A DNA stretch of 64,000 nucleotides from Nocardioides malaquae (GTDB lineage: Bacteria; Actinomycetota; Actinomycetes; Propionibacteriales; Nocardioidaceae). This document shows positions 17,071 to 26,394 of the stretch, piece after piece. The DNA lies in assembly GCF_015070385.1 (NCBI RefSeq), contig NZ_JADCSA010000011.1, positions 62,001-126,000 on the forward strand, in the 5' to 3' direction. The translations under genes and the position numbers were made by a program. A model generated the notes under the pieces. That model did not search any database. It was not told the origin of the DNA and saw only the letters and a program-made list of their open reading frames with translations. The first letter of the stretch is position 1, and each line of letters begins with the position of its first letter.

Positions 17071-17340
17071 ATGTGCCGCAACATCCGCCCGCTCAACAAC
17101 TTCGAGCCGCCGGCGACCGACGGTGAGGTCGCCGCGGCGGCGTTGCAGTACGTCCGCAAGGTCGCCGGCACGACGCAGCCCTCGCTCGCCAACCGCGAGG
17201 CGTTCGACGCCGCGGTCGCCGAGGTCACCGTCGCCACCCGTCGCCTGCTCGACTCCCTGGTCACCACTGCCCCGCCGAAGGACCGCGAGGTGGAGGCCGC
17301 GAAGGCCCGGGCCCGCGCCGAGGCCCGCTACGCCCGATGA
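17071..17340 (+). CDS. DUF2277 family protein
   Basis: The 89-residue protein has the exact DUF2277 profile: it opens MCRNIRPLNNFEPPATDGEV, continues LQYVRKVAGTTQPS, and ends with a charged helix. Cys2 and the following Arg-Asn-Ile are invariant in the family as I recall it. Function is unknown. A TAGATT box 6 nt before the ATG suggests leaderless transcription. Its last 4 nt overlap the start of the sirtuin gene (ATGA), so the two are likely translated together. Confidence 0.9.
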   Translation: MCRNIRPLNNFEPPATDGEVAAAALQYVRKVAGTTQPSLANREAFDAAVAEVTVATRRLLDSLVTTAPPKDREVEAAKARARAEARYAR

Positions 17341-18215
17341 CCCTCGTGACGACACCGGACGCCGGGGCCGCCCTCGGACCTGCGCTCGACCTGGTCGCCG
17401 ACCGGCCGCTGGTCGTGCTGACCGGCGCCGGGCTCTCCACCGACTCCGGCATCCCCGACTACCGGGGGCCCGGCTCGGTGCCCCGCACCCCGATGACCTG
17501 GGCCGAGTTCGTCGCCACCCCCGAGGCGCGCCGTCACTACTGGGCGCGCAGCCACGTGGGCTGGAGCCGGATGGGCGCCGCCGAGCCCAACGCGGGCCAC
17601 CGCGCGCTGGCGGCGCTCGACCCTGAGCTGCTGATCACCCAGAACGTCGACGGCCTGCACGAGGCGGCCGGCACCCGTCGCGTCGTGGCGCTGCACGGCC
17701 GGGTCAGCCAGGTCATCTGCCTGGCCTGCGCCACCGTGATGTCGCGCGCGGCGGTGCAGCGCATGCTCGAGGCCGCCAACCCCGGGTGGGCCGAGGCGCA
17801 CGCCGACGTGGCGACTCGGCCCGACGGTGACGTCGAGCTGGCCGAGACGGCCGACTTCACCGTGCCGGGCTGCCCGCTCTGCGACGGTCCGATCAAGCCC
17901 CACGTGGTCTTCTTCGGCGAGAACGTGCCGAAGAACCGGGTGGAGCGCTGCTACGCCGCCGTCGACGCACTGCCGGAGGCCGACGGTGTCCTGCTGGTGG
18001 TGGGCACGTCGCTGAGCGTGATGAGCGGGCTGCGCTTCGTCAAGCGGGCCACGCGCCAGGGCACGCCGGTGGTGCTCGTCAACCGCGGTGCGACCCGCGG
18101 CGACGACCTCGCCACGGTGCGGCTCGACGCCGGGTGCAGCGAGTTCCTGACCGCGCTGGCGGCGCTGCGGGCAGGTCAGACCGAGCGTACGAAGATGTGG
18201 TCGGCCGACTCGTAG
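17337..18215 (+). CDS. NAD-dependent protein deacylase, sirtuin family
   Basis: The 292-residue product has a complete sirtuin core: GAGLSTDSGIPDYRG (30-44), TQNVDGLH (101-108), catalytic His120 in LHG, zinc ligands Cys128/131 and Cys179/182, HVVFFGENVP, and VVGTSLSVMSG. It removes acyl groups from lysines, consuming NAD+. The IPDYRG form resembles class II (SIRT4-like) sirtuins, so the preferred acyl group may not be acetyl. It is coupled to the DUF2277 gene by a 4-nt overlap. Its 3' end overlaps the convergent dtxR-like gene by 40 nt. Confidence 0.93.
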   Translation: MTLVTTPDAGAALGPALDLVADRPLVVLTGAGLSTDSGIPDYRGPGSVPRTPMTWAEFVATPEARRHYWARSHVGWSRMGAAEPNAGHRALAALDPELLITQNVDGLHEAAGTRRVVALHGRVSQVICLACATVMSRAAVQRMLEAANPGWAEAHADVATRPDGDVELAETADFTVPGCPLCDGPIKPHVVFFGENVPKNRVERCYAAVDALPEADGVLLVVGTSLSVMSGLRFVKRATRQGTPVVLVNRGATRGDDLATVRLDAGCSEFLTALAALRAGQTERTKMWSADS

Positions 18216-18871
18216 TCGATCTCGGCCGCCTCGCCGCCCGAGCCCACCATCACGCCCTCGGCGGTGGCGACGATCTTGACCGTCTTGTCCGGCACGGCGC
18301 CGACGCGGCGCAGGGTCGCCATCAGCTCCTCGTCCTTCTGCATCTCTTCGGAGATGCGCCGCACGTGCACCCGCGCGGCGTCGAAGGTCGCGACCTTCGA
18401 CAGCGGGGCCACGCCGTGCATGAACGACTCGTTGCTGGGCGACTGGCCCAGCTCCTCCAGCCCGGGGATCGGGTTGCCGTAGGGCGACTCGGTGGGGTTG
18501 TCGAGCAGCTCGATGAGCCGACGCTCCACGGTCTCGGAGATCACGTGCTCCCAGCGGCAGGCCTCGGCGTGCACCAGCTCCCAGTCGAGGCCGATCACGT
18601 CGGTGAGCAGGCGCTCGGCGAGGCGGTGCTTGCGCATCACCCGGGTGGCGAGGCGCAGGCCTTCCTCGGTCAGCTCGAGGTGACGGTCGCCCTCCACGGT
18701 GAGCAGCCCGTCGCGCTCCATGCGGGCCACCGTCTGCGACACCGTCGGCCCGCTCTGGTGCAGGCGCTCCGCGATCCGGGCCCGCAGCGGGACGATCCCC
18801 TCCTCCACGAGCTCGAAGATCGTGCGGAGGTACATCTCGGTGGTGTCGATGAGGTCGCTCACGCCAGCCAT
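18176..18871 (-). CDS. Iron-dependent DtxR/IdeR-family repressor
   Basis: The 231-residue protein has the DtxR order: a winged-helix domain (LIDTTEMYLRTIFELVEEG to the wing EGDRHLELTEEG), a dimerisation/metal domain with MRKHRLAERLLTDVIGL and HAEACRWEHVISETVE, and an SH3-like C-terminal domain. The Glu-Ala-Cys-Arg-Trp-Glu-His motif (about residues 102-108) supplies metal ligands as in DtxR and IdeR. It probably represses iron uptake and related genes when Fe2+ is plentiful. Its length of about 230 residues fits IdeR rather than short MntR. It overlaps the convergent sirtuin 3' end. Confidence 0.92.
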   Translation of the reverse strand: MAGVSDLIDTTEMYLRTIFELVEEGIVPLRARIAERLHQSGPTVSQTVARMERDGLLTVEGDRHLELTEEGLRLATRVMRKHRLAERLLTDVIGLDWELVHAEACRWEHVISETVERRLIELLDNPTESPYGNPIPGLEELGQSPSNESFMHGVAPLSKVATFDAARVHVRRISEEMQKDEELMATLRRVGAVPDKTVKIVATAEGVMVGSGGEAAEIDYESADHIFVRSV

Positions 18872-18897
18872 TGTGTCCCATCCGGGCCAAGGAGTGG

Positions 18898-18903
18898 CAC
18901 GCT
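18898..18903 (+). promoter_or_regulatory. -10-like element for the thioesterase-like gene
   Basis: CACGCT ends 6 nt before the ATG at 18910. It keeps only the A2 and T6 positions of the consensus, so support is modest. Confidence 0.35.
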
Positions 18904-18909
18904 GGCCGC

Positions 18910-19680
18910 ATGAGCACCCTGATCGTTCCCTCGCGCTACTGCGGCCCCCCGAGGTCGGGCAACGGCGGGTGGACCGCCGGGGAGCTGGCCGCCCACGTCG
19001 AGCACGGCTGCCCCACCGACCGCGCGGACGCCTGGCCTCCGGTGCGCGTACGCCTCCGGCAGCCCCCGCCGCTCGACGTGACGATGACGGTGACCGACGT
19101 CCAAGGCACCACGACCCTGCTCCACGACGGTGCCGTGGTCGCCGAGGCGGTGCCCTCGGTCGACGAGCTGCTGCCCGTGGCGCCGGTGGGTCAGGACGCC
19201 GCCCACGCCGCCGAGGCGACCTACGCCGGGGCGGCGCAGCACCCCTTCCCCACCTGCTTCGCCTGCGGCCCCGAGCGGGAGGAGGGCGACGGCCTGCGGA
19301 TCTTCCCCGGCGAGGTCGACCCCGTCGAGGGGCGCCGGCGCGTCGCCGCGACGTGGACGCCGCACCCGAGCCTCAGCGAGGACTGGCACGTCTACGGCCA
19401 GGCCGGTCGCCACGTGGCGCTGCCCGTCACCTGGGCCGCGCTCGACTGCGTCGGCGGCTGGGCCGAGGACCTGCTCGGCCGTCCCATGGTGCTGGGCCAG
19501 ATGACCGCCCGGGTCGACGCCCTGCCCGAGGTCGGTGAGACCCACGTCGTCGTCGGCGAGCACCGCGGCTCCGAGGGACGCAAGACCTTCACGGCCTCCA
19601 CGCTGTACGCCCCCGGCGGCGCCGTCGTGGCCCTCGCCGAGCACGTGTGGGTCGCGGTCGACCCAGAGCGGTTCGGCTGA
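18910..19680 (+). CDS. Hotdog-fold/thioesterase-like hypothetical protein
   Basis: The 256-residue product starts MSTLIVPSRYCGPPRSGNGG and contains HPFPTCFACGPEREEGDGLRI, a pattern seen in actinobacterial proteins annotated as hotdog or thioesterase-superfamily. A second half includes WAALDCVGGWA and FTASTLYAPGGAVVALAEHVW, which fits a hotdog core. No catalytic residues can be assigned with confidence. It is divergent from the dtxR-like gene and converges on marR. Start choice is the ATG at 18910; an earlier in-frame start would overlap dtxR. Confidence 0.65.
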   Translation: MSTLIVPSRYCGPPRSGNGGWTAGELAAHVEHGCPTDRADAWPPVRVRLRQPPPLDVTMTVTDVQGTTTLLHDGAVVAEAVPSVDELLPVAPVGQDAAHAAEATYAGAAQHPFPTCFACGPEREEGDGLRIFPGEVDPVEGRRRVAATWTPHPSLSEDWHVYGQAGRHVALPVTWAALDCVGGWAEDLLGRPMVLGQMTARVDALPEVGETHVVVGEHRGSEGRKTFTASTLYAPGGAVVALAEHVWVAVDPERFG

Positions 19681-19684
19681 CGGA

Positions 19685-20173
19685 TCAGGCGTCGGTGCCC
19701 GACTCCTCGATCTCCTCGAGGGCGAGGTTGTAGCGCCCCAGGTCGCGCACGAACGCGGCCAGGCTCTCGTCGTCCCATCCGCCGAGGCGCTCCTTGAGGC
19801 GGGCGCGGCGCACGTGGACGAGGTGGCGCATCCGCTCCAGGGCGTCGGGGGTGGGCGCGAGCAGCGTCGCGCGCCGGTCGTCGGGGTCGGAGCGGCGCTC
19901 GACGAGGTCGAGGTCGACCAGGTGCTGCACCGTCCGGCTCACCGCACCCTTGTCGAGGTCGAAGCAGCCGGCCACCTCCGAGGCGCGCACCGAGCCCCGC
20001 TCACAGATGAGTCCGAGGACGATGTAGGAGGTCGGCACCAGCTCGGGGTGCACGAGGGTGGCGCGCACCGCCATCACCCGCCGGGCCCGGCGCATGAGCA
20101 CGCCGACCTCGCGCTCGAGGGTCTCCAGCACGCGGTCGCGTCCGGCTTGGTCGTCGGGGTCCACGTCACCCAT
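19685..20173 (-). CDS. MarR-family transcriptional regulator
   Basis: The 162-residue protein has the MarR winged helix-turn-helix: an N-terminal dimer helix, SYIVLGLICERGSVRASEVAGCFDLDKGAVSRTVQHLVDLDLVERR, the basic wing SDPDDRRATLLAPT, and a C-terminal dimer helix. MarR proteins usually repress a neighbouring efflux gene and release DNA on binding a ligand. The gene overlaps the end of the upstream MFS exporter gene by 8 nt, so the pump and its likely regulator are made from one transcript. A pair of equal-spaced dyads sits on the pump promoter at 21844-21886. Confidence 0.9.
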   Translation of the reverse strand: MGDVDPDDQAGRDRVLETLEREVGVLMRRARRVMAVRATLVHPELVPTSYIVLGLICERGSVRASEVAGCFDLDKGAVSRTVQHLVDLDLVERRSDPDDRRATLLAPTPDALERMRHLVHVRRARLKERLGGWDDESLAAFVRDLGRYNLALEEIEESGTDA

Positions 20174-21785
20174 CGTGCCCCACCGGCTCCGCGTCCGCGT
20201 CAACGTGGGGCCTCTCGTCGGCCCGCTGCACGGTGTGGCGCAGCGGCACCTCCTGGATGAAGAGCACGCAGACCAGCGTGAGCACCGCGAAGGGCACGGT
20301 CAGCGCGAAGACCGAGGCGATGGCGTCACCGTAGGCGTTCTCGAAGACGAGACGGACAGGGGTCGGCAGGGTGGCGAGGTCGGGCACCGACTGCGAGTCG
20401 CTGCCGCCGCCCAGGGCCATGCCGAGCCGCTGCAGGCCCGCGCGCACGGAGTCGGAGACCTGGTGGGCCAGCACCGCGCCCAGGGCCGCGACGCCCGCCG
20501 AACCACCGATGGAGCGGAAGAACGCGACGAGCGAGGAGGCCGCACCGATGTCGGCGAACGCGGTGTTGTTCTGGACCGCCAGCACCAGGTTCTGCTGGAT
20601 CGCCCCGACGCCGAGGCCCAGGACGAGCATGAAGAGACCGACCTGCACGAGCCAGGTCTCCCGGTCGATGGTGCCGAGCAGGCCGAGCCCGACGATGACG
20701 AGCACTGCGCCACCGACGAGGTAGCGCTTCCACTTCCCGGTGTCGGAGATCAGGCGCCCCGAGACGATGCCGGCGACCATGGTGCCGAGCACCATGCAGA
20801 TGCTCATCAGGCCGGCGGTGGTGGGGCTCATCCCCCGGGCGAGCTGGAAGTACTGGCTGAGGTAGACGCCGGAGCCGAACATCGCGATGCCGACCGAGAC
20901 CGAGGCAAGGGTGGCCAGGGAGGTGGTGCGGTCGCGGAAGAGGCGCAGCGGGATCAGCGGGTCGACGGCCACCTTCGCCTCCCACCAGACGGCGACGAGC
21001 GTGACCACGACCGCGGAGACCACGAGGACAAGGCTGATGGTCGAGGTCCAGGCGAACTGGTTGCCGGCCAGGGAGATCCACACCAGCAGCAACGAGACGC
21101 CCAGCATCACCAGGAACGCACCGACGTAGTCGATGGAGACCTGCTTGCGGGGGCGCTGCGGCAGCTTCAGGGTGCGCTGGAGGAGCAGCCAGCCGGCGAC
21201 CGCGAAGGGCAGGCTCACCCAGAAGCACCAGCGCCACCCGAGGGTGTCGACCACGAGACCACCGATGAGCGGTCCGCCGACCGTCGCGACGGCGAAGACC
21301 GAGCCGAGGTAGCCGGCGTAGCGGCCGCGCTCGCGCGGCGACACGATGCTGGCGATCACGACCTGCACGAGCGCCATCAGGCCACCGATGCCGAGACCCT
21401 GGATGACGCGCGCCCCGATGAGCATCTCCATCGAGGTGGAGAAGCCGGCGACCAGGGAGCCGACGGCGAAGATCGTCAGCGCGGTCTGGGTGAGGACCTT
21501 CTGGTTGAAGAGGTCGGCCAGCTTGCCCCAGACCGGCGTGGTCGCGGTCATCGCGAGCAGGGTGCCGACCACGACCCAGGTGTAGCCCGTCTGGCTGCCG
21601 CCGAGGTCGGCCACGATCGGGGGCAACGCGGTGTTGACGATCGTCGAGGCGACCATCGCGGCGAACATCGACAGCAGCAGGCCGGAGAGCGCCTGCAGGA
21701 TCTGCTGGTGGGTCATCGGTGCGCCGGGCGAGGCCGACGGTGCCGAGTCGACCGCTGGGGCGGACGGGGAGGTGGAGGTGCTCAC
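20166..21785 (-). CDS. DHA2 (EmrB/QacA-type) MFS multidrug exporter, 14 TM
   Basis: The 539-residue protein has a short Ser/Pro-rich N-terminus, then about 14 hydrophobic segments. Family marks include VASTIVNTALPPIVADLGG in helix 1, WVVVGTLLAMTATTPVWGKLADLFNQK and RVIQGLGIGGLMALVQV. It is expected to expel cationic or hydrophobic drugs using the proton gradient. The GTG at 21785 with GAAAGAG upstream is preferred; an upstream ATG in frame would cross the promoter. A -35 TTGCCA, 17-bp spacer and -10 TATGGT lie at 21885-21857 on the minus strand, overlapped by two dyads, so control by the downstream MarR protein is likely. Confidence 0.92.
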   Translation of the reverse strand: MSTSTSPSAPAVDSAPSASPGAPMTHQQILQALSGLLLSMFAAMVASTIVNTALPPIVADLGGSQTGYTWVVVGTLLAMTATTPVWGKLADLFNQKVLTQTALTIFAVGSLVAGFSTSMEMLIGARVIQGLGIGGLMALVQVVIASIVSPRERGRYAGYLGSVFAVATVGGPLIGGLVVDTLGWRWCFWVSLPFAVAGWLLLQRTLKLPQRPRKQVSIDYVGAFLVMLGVSLLLVWISLAGNQFAWTSTISLVLVVSAVVVTLVAVWWEAKVAVDPLIPLRLFRDRTTSLATLASVSVGIAMFGSGVYLSQYFQLARGMSPTTAGLMSICMVLGTMVAGIVSGRLISDTGKWKRYLVGGAVLVIVGLGLLGTIDRETWLVQVGLFMLVLGLGVGAIQQNLVLAVQNNTAFADIGAASSLVAFFRSIGGSAGVAALGAVLAHQVSDSVRAGLQRLGMALGGGSDSQSVPDLATLPTPVRLVFENAYGDAIASVFALTVPFAVLTLVCVLFIQEVPLRHTVQRADERPHVDADAEPVGHDG

Positions 21786-21840
21786 AAAGACTCTTTCGCG
21801 GGGACGACGTGTGGTCGAGCGGCGACCCGGGAATGACCCA

Positions 21841-21886
21841 ATGGTTGCCGCGCGCAACCATACGCCTGATCGTTGACTCTGGCAAC
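21841..21886 (-). promoter_or_regulatory. Efflux promoter with double MarR-type operator
   Basis: On the minus strand TTGCCA (21885-21880) and TATGGT (21862-21857) are 17 bp apart. A palindrome with 8-bp arms ATGGTTGC/GCAACCAT and 5-bp spacer covers the -10 (21841-21861). A second dyad covers the -35 (21872-21886). Both dyads contain GTTG-N7-CAAC and their centres are 28 bp apart. Confidence 0.75.
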
Positions 21887-22001
21887 CAACGGCGGCGGCA
21901 CGACCACGTCGAAAGGGGACCTCTTGGAGTCCCTCCGGACCGGGCTTCGGCTTGCTTCCCCGTGACACGGGTCCAGGCTCGCTGGTCGGCGGCCCCCGTC
22001 C

Positions 22002-23978
22002 TCAGTCGGTGGCAGCCGCGGCGAACTGGGCGGCGGCGAGTCGGGCGTACGCCCCCTTCGCGGCCAGGAGCTCGGCGTGCGAGCCCTGCTCCACGATGCG
22101 GCCCTCCTCCATCACCAGGATCAGGTCGGCGTCGCGGATCGTGCTGAGCCGGTGGGCGATCACGAAGGAGGTGCGGTCGGCCCGCAGCGCCCCCATGGCC
22201 TGCTGCAGCAGGAGCTCGGTGCGGGTGTCGACCGAGCTGGTCGCCTCGTCGAGGATCAGCAGCGCCGGGTCGGTCAGGAAGGCGCGCGCGATCGTGACGA
22301 GCTGGCGCTCACCCGCCGAGAGGTTCGACCCCTCCTCGTCGACGACCGTGTCGTAGCCGTCGGGCAGCGAGTGCACGAAGCGGTCGACGAAGGTGGCCCG
22401 CGCCGCCTCCAGCACCTCCTCGCGGGTGGCGTCGGGCCGGCCGTAGGCGATGTTCTCCGCGATCGTGCCGCGGAAGAGCCACGTGTCCTGCAGCACCATG
22501 CCGATCCGGGCGCGCAGCTGTGCGCGGGGCACCGTGGCGATGTCGACGCCGTCGAGGGTGATGCGTCCGCCGGTGACCTCGTAGTAGCGCATCACCAGGT
22601 TGACCAGCGTGGTCTTGCCCGCTCCGGTCGGACCCACGATGGCGACCGTCTGCCCCGGGCGCGCCACCAACGACAGGTCACGGATCAGCTCGCGCTCCGG
22701 GTCGTAGGAGAACGACACGCCCTCGAACCGGACCTCGCCCGCACCGTCGTCGACGAGCGCACCCGAGGCGGACTCCACCTCCTCCGGGCCGTCGAGCAGC
22801 TCGAAGACCCGCTCGGCGGAGGCGACCCCCGACTGCAGGAGGTTGGCCATGGACGCCAGCTGGGAGACGGGCTGGTTGAACTGGCGGGTGTACTGGATGA
22901 ACGCCTGCACCTCTCCGATGGAGAGCGCACCGCTGGTCACCCGCAGGCCGCCGACGACCGCGACCACGACGTAGGCCAGGTTTCCGACCAGCATCGTGAC
23001 CGGCATGATCAGCCCGGAGACGAACTGTGCTGACCAGGCGGCGGAGTGCAGCTCGTCGTTGACCTCGGCGAAGCGGGCGCGGTCGGCGTCGCGGTGGCCG
23101 AAGACCCGCACAAGCGTGTGGCCGGTGAACGACTCCTCGACGTGGGCGTTGAGCCGACCGGTCTCGCGCCACTGGGCGATGAAGAGCTGCTGCGAACGCT
23201 TCATCACCGCCGACGTGGCCAGCATCGTCACCGGCACCGACACGACGGCGACCAGGGCGAGCAGCGGTGAGATCCACAGCATCATCGCCAGCATGCCGAG
23301 CACCGTGAAGAGGGCGGTCAGCACCTGGCTCAGCGTCTGCTGCAGCGACTGGGCGAGGTTGTCGATGTCGTTGGTGGCGCGGCTCAGGATCTCGCCGCGG
23401 GGCTGCCGGTCGAAGTAGCCGAGCGGAAGCCGGTGCACCTTCTCCTCCACGTCGCTGCGCAGGCCCCGCACGGTCTGCTGGACCACGTCGTTGACCACGA
23501 AGCCGGCGAGCCACGAGACCAGGGCAGCGACGACGTAGAGCGCCAGCACCCCGAGCAGCACGCTGCCGACGGCGTCGAAGTCGACGCCCTGCCCGGGCAC
23601 GACGTCCATCCCGCCGACCATGTCGGCCACCTCGTCGTCACCGCGCTCACGCAACCACCGCACGGCCTCCTCGCGGGTCATCCCCTCGGGCAGGCGCCGA
23701 CCGATCAACCCGGCGAAGACGAGGTCGGTGGCGTGGCCGAGGATGCGAGGGCCCACCGAGGTGAGGGCCACGCTGACCACGATGAGCGCGAGCACCAGGC
23801 TCGTGCGCAGCCGCTGCGGGCGCAGCAGGCCCAGCACGCGCCGGCCCGAGGACCAGAAGTCCTCCGCCTTCTGCCCGACCATGCCGGCGCCGGGGCCGTG
23901 CCCCCCGCGCACGATGCGCTCGGTCTGCTTGAGGTCGCGGGACCCACCGGGGCTCGCGGAGGCAGGCTGACCGCTCAT
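22002..23978 (-). CDS. ABC exporter half-transporter, catalytically canonical subunit
   Basis: The 658-residue product is an ABC type-1 exporter: six membrane helices with an extra extracytoplasmic stretch of about 45 residues between helices 1 and 2, then an ATPase domain. Walker [10 protein letters not shown] is at 449-457, signature LSAGE near 553, Walker B ending with catalytic Glu578, and switch His609. It pairs with the subunit encoded just upstream, which lacks these last two residues. The ATG at 23978 has GGAGG upstream and overlaps the partner stop by 4 nt (ATGA). Likely substrates are drugs or lipids, but the sequence does not say which. Confidence 0.9.
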   Translation of the reverse strand: MSGQPASASPGGSRDLKQTERIVRGGHGPGAGMVGQKAEDFWSSGRRVLGLLRPQRLRTSLVLALIVVSVALTSVGPRILGHATDLVFAGLIGRRLPEGMTREEAVRWLRERGDDEVADMVGGMDVVPGQGVDFDAVGSVLLGVLALYVVAALVSWLAGFVVNDVVQQTVRGLRSDVEEKVHRLPLGYFDRQPRGEILSRATNDIDNLAQSLQQTLSQVLTALFTVLGMLAMMLWISPLLALVAVVSVPVTMLATSAVMKRSQQLFIAQWRETGRLNAHVEESFTGHTLVRVFGHRDADRARFAEVNDELHSAAWSAQFVSGLIMPVTMLVGNLAYVVVAVVGGLRVTSGALSIGEVQAFIQYTRQFNQPVSQLASMANLLQSGVASAERVFELLDGPEEVESASGALVDDGAGEVRFEGVSFSYDPERELIRDLSLVARPGQTVAIVGPTGAGKTTLVNLVMRYYEVTGGRITLDGVDIATVPRAQLRARIGMVLQDTWLFRGTIAENIAYGRPDATREEVLEAARATFVDRFVHSLPDGYDTVVDEEGSNLSAGERQLVTIARAFLTDPALLILDEATSSVDTRTELLLQQAMGALRADRTSFVIAHRLSTIRDADLILVMEEGRIVEQGSHAELLAAKGAYARLAAAQFAAAATD

Positions 23979-25714
23979 GCCGCCTCCGTCCCGGTGGCCT
24001 GCGAGGCGACGATCTCCGCGTAGGTGGCACACGAGGTGAGCAGCTCGTCGTGCGTGCCCTCACCGACCACCCGGCCGTCGTCGAGCACCACGATCCGGTC
24101 GGCGTCGCGGATGGAGGCCACCCGCTGCGCGACCACCACCACCGTGGCGTCCCGGGTGATGGGGGCGAGGGCAGCACGCAGGCGCGCGTCGGTGGCCATG
24201 TCGAGGGCCGAGAACGCGTCGTCGAAGAGGTAGATCGCCGGGCGGCGGACCACCGCACGCGCGATGGCGAGCCGTTGCCGCTGACCGCCGCTGAGGTTGG
24301 TGCCGCCCTGGGCAATGGTCGCCTGCAGCCCCCCGGGCATCTGCTCGACGAAGTCACGCGCCTGCGCGACCTCCAGCGCGGCCCACATCTCCTCCTCGGT
24401 CGCGTCCGGCCGGCCGTGACGCAGGTTGTCGGCGACCGTGCCGGAGAAGAGGAACGCCTTCTGGGGCACCAGCCCCAGGTGGGCCCACAGCGTCTCGAGG
24501 TCGAGCTCGCGCACGTCGACACCCCCGACCCGCACCGCACCGTCGGTGGCGTCGAAGAGCCGGGGCACGAGGTTGACGAGTGTCGACTTGCCCGAGCCGG
24601 TCGAGCCGACCACCGCGACCGTCTCGCCGGGTCGCGCCGTGAGGCTGACCCGGTGCAGCACCGGGGCCTCCGCCCCCGGGTAGGCGTAGGTGACGTCGAC
24701 CAGGTCGAGGTGACCGGGGGCCGGCAGCTGCGTCACCCCGTCGGTGGGTGGCACGACCGACGACTCGGTGTCGAGCACCTCGCCGATCCGGTCGGCGCAG
24801 ACCGCCGCCCGCGGCACCATGATGAGCATGAAGGTCGCCATCATCACCGACATCACGATCTGCATGACGTAGGAGATGTAGGCGGTGATGGCCCCGACCT
24901 CCATCGCCCCGGCCTCGACCCGCTGCCCGCCGAACCAGATCACGCCGACGGTGGCCACGTTGGAGACGACCATGACCGTGGGGAACATCGCCGCCATCCA
25001 CCGCCCGGCGGTCACCGCCACCGAGGTGAGCGCGTCGTTGGCGACGTCGAACCGGGCGACCTCGTGACGCTCCCGCACGAAGGCGCGCACCACGCGTACG
25101 CCCGTGACCTGCTCGCGCAGCAGGCGGTTGACCTCGTCGATGCGCACCTGCATGCGGCGGAAGCTGGGCACCATCTGCGACACGATCGTGCCGATCGCGA
25201 GCGCCATCACCGGGACGACCACCGCCACGAGCCACGCCAGGCCGACGTCCTCGCGCAGCGCCATCACCACCCCGCCGACCATCATGATCGGCGCGGAGAC
25301 GGCCATGGTGCCGAACATCAGCACCACCATCTGCACCTGCTGCACGTCGTTGGTCTGGCGGGTGATGAGCGACGGCGCGCCGAACTGCTGCACCTCACGC
25401 GCGGAGAACTCCCCCACCCGTGCATAGATCGACGCCCGCAGGTCACGACCGAAGCCCATCGCCATCCGCGCCGCGAACCAGACCGCGACGACCGCGCAGA
25501 GGGCCTGGCCGAGCGTGACGGCGAGCATCACCCCGCCCAGGCGCCAGATCAGGCCGATGTCTCCGGTGACCACGCCGTCGTCGATGATCCGGGCGTTGAC
25601 CGAGGGCAGGTAGAGCAGGGCCAGCGTGGAGGCGAACTGCAGCGCCACGATGGCCAGCAGGTGCCCGCGGTAGGGACGGACGTACTCCCTCGCCAGGCCC
25701 AGCAACCGCCTCAC
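23975..25714 (-). CDS. ABC exporter half-transporter, degenerate-site subunit
   Basis: The 579-residue protein has six membrane helices and an ATPase domain. Walker [10 protein letters not shown] is at 370-378 and LSGGQ at 474-478. The Walker B motif reads YLFDD, so the usual catalytic Glu is Asp499, and the switch His is Gln530 (VAQRVAS). This pattern defines the degenerate nucleotide site of heterodimeric exporters such as TM287/288. It overlaps pdxH by 4 nt upstream and its partner by 4 nt downstream, so pdxH and both subunits form one coupled operon. Confidence 0.9.
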   Translation of the reverse strand: MRRLLGLAREYVRPYRGHLLAIVALQFASTLALLYLPSVNARIIDDGVVTGDIGLIWRLGGVMLAVTLGQALCAVVAVWFAARMAMGFGRDLRASIYARVGEFSAREVQQFGAPSLITRQTNDVQQVQMVVLMFGTMAVSAPIMMVGGVVMALREDVGLAWLVAVVVPVMALAIGTIVSQMVPSFRRMQVRIDEVNRLLREQVTGVRVVRAFVRERHEVARFDVANDALTSVAVTAGRWMAAMFPTVMVVSNVATVGVIWFGGQRVEAGAMEVGAITAYISYVMQIVMSVMMATFMLIMVPRAAVCADRIGEVLDTESSVVPPTDGVTQLPAPGHLDLVDVTYAYPGAEAPVLHRVSLTARPGETVAVVGSTGSGKSTLVNLVPRLFDATDGAVRVGGVDVRELDLETLWAHLGLVPQKAFLFSGTVADNLRHGRPDATEEEMWAALEVAQARDFVEQMPGGLQATIAQGGTNLSGGQRQRLAIARAVVRRPAIYLFDDAFSALDMATDARLRAALAPITRDATVVVVAQRVASIRDADRIVVLDDGRVVGEGTHDELLTSCATYAEIVASQATGTEAA

Positions 25715-26364
25715 GGAGCCAACCGCTCCCGGAGCCAGGAGTCACCCTCGCGGCGGAAGCGCAACCGGTCGTGCATCCGCCCGGGGCGGCCCTGCCAGAA
25801 CTCGAAGGCCTCCGGCCGCAGGCGGTAACCACCCCAGGTCGGGGGCACCGGCACCTCACGGTCGGCGAACTGCGCCTCGTACTCGGCGTACGTCTGCTCG
25901 AGCGCCGCGCGCGACTCCACCACCTGCGACTGTCGCGACGCCCACGCCCCGATCTGGGCCCCGCGTGGCCGCAGGCGGAAGTAGCCCTCGACCTCGTCCG
26001 TCGGCAACGCCGCCGCCACCGCCTCGACGCGCACCTGCCGCTCGATCGGGTGCCAGGGGAAGACGACCGCACACGCGGGGTTGGCTGACAGGTCGGCGCC
26101 CTTGTGGGAGGCATGGTTGGTGAAGAAGACCAGCCCGCGCTCGTCGAACCCCTTGAGCAGCACGGTCCGGGAGGAGACCCGCCGGTCGGTGGAGACGGTG
26201 GAGACGACCATGGCGTTGGGCTCGTGCAGCCCGGAAGCGAGCGCCTCGTCCAACCAGCGGCGGAAGAGCAGCCAGGGATCGCTGCCCGCGTCGTCCTCGA
26301 CCAGGCCCGCGTCGGCGTACTCGTGGCGCAGCCGCGCCAGGTCATGCTGCTCGTGCTCCGGCAT
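25711..26364 (-). CDS. pdxH: Pyridoxamine 5'-phosphate oxidase
   Basis: The 217-residue protein matches PdxH: DPWLLFRRWLDEAL, NAMVVSTVSTDRRVSSRTVLLKGFDERGLVFFTNHASHKG, WHPIERQVRVEG-like segment, and the C-terminal WGGYRLRPEAFEFWQGRPGRMHDR ending in the conserved ERLAP. It uses FMN and oxygen to make pyridoxal 5'-phosphate in the salvage route. The ATG at 26364 has a GGAGGAG Shine-Dalgarno 8 nt upstream, which lies inside a longer reading frame from 26382. It overlaps the first ABC exporter gene by 4 nt, an unusual partner for a vitamin B6 gene. Confidence 0.93.
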   Translation of the reverse strand: MPEHEQHDLARLRHEYADAGLVEDDAGSDPWLLFRRWLDEALASGLHEPNAMVVSTVSTDRRVSSRTVLLKGFDERGLVFFTNHASHKGADLSANPACAVVFPWHPIERQVRVEAVAAALPTDEVEGYFRLRPRGAQIGAWASRQSQVVESRAALEQTYAEYEAQFADREVPVPPTWGGYRLRPEAFEFWQGRPGRMHDRLRFRREGDSWLRERLAP

Positions 26365-26394
26365 CAGTCGCTCCTCCGCCACTCGCCCTGCGCG

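Noticed and set aside
18176-18215. 40-bp overlap of sirtuin and dtxR-like genes as a sign of a misplaced stop
   Set aside because: Both C-termini look like normal family ends; convergent overlaps also occur at 6266, 10501 and 13233 in this window.
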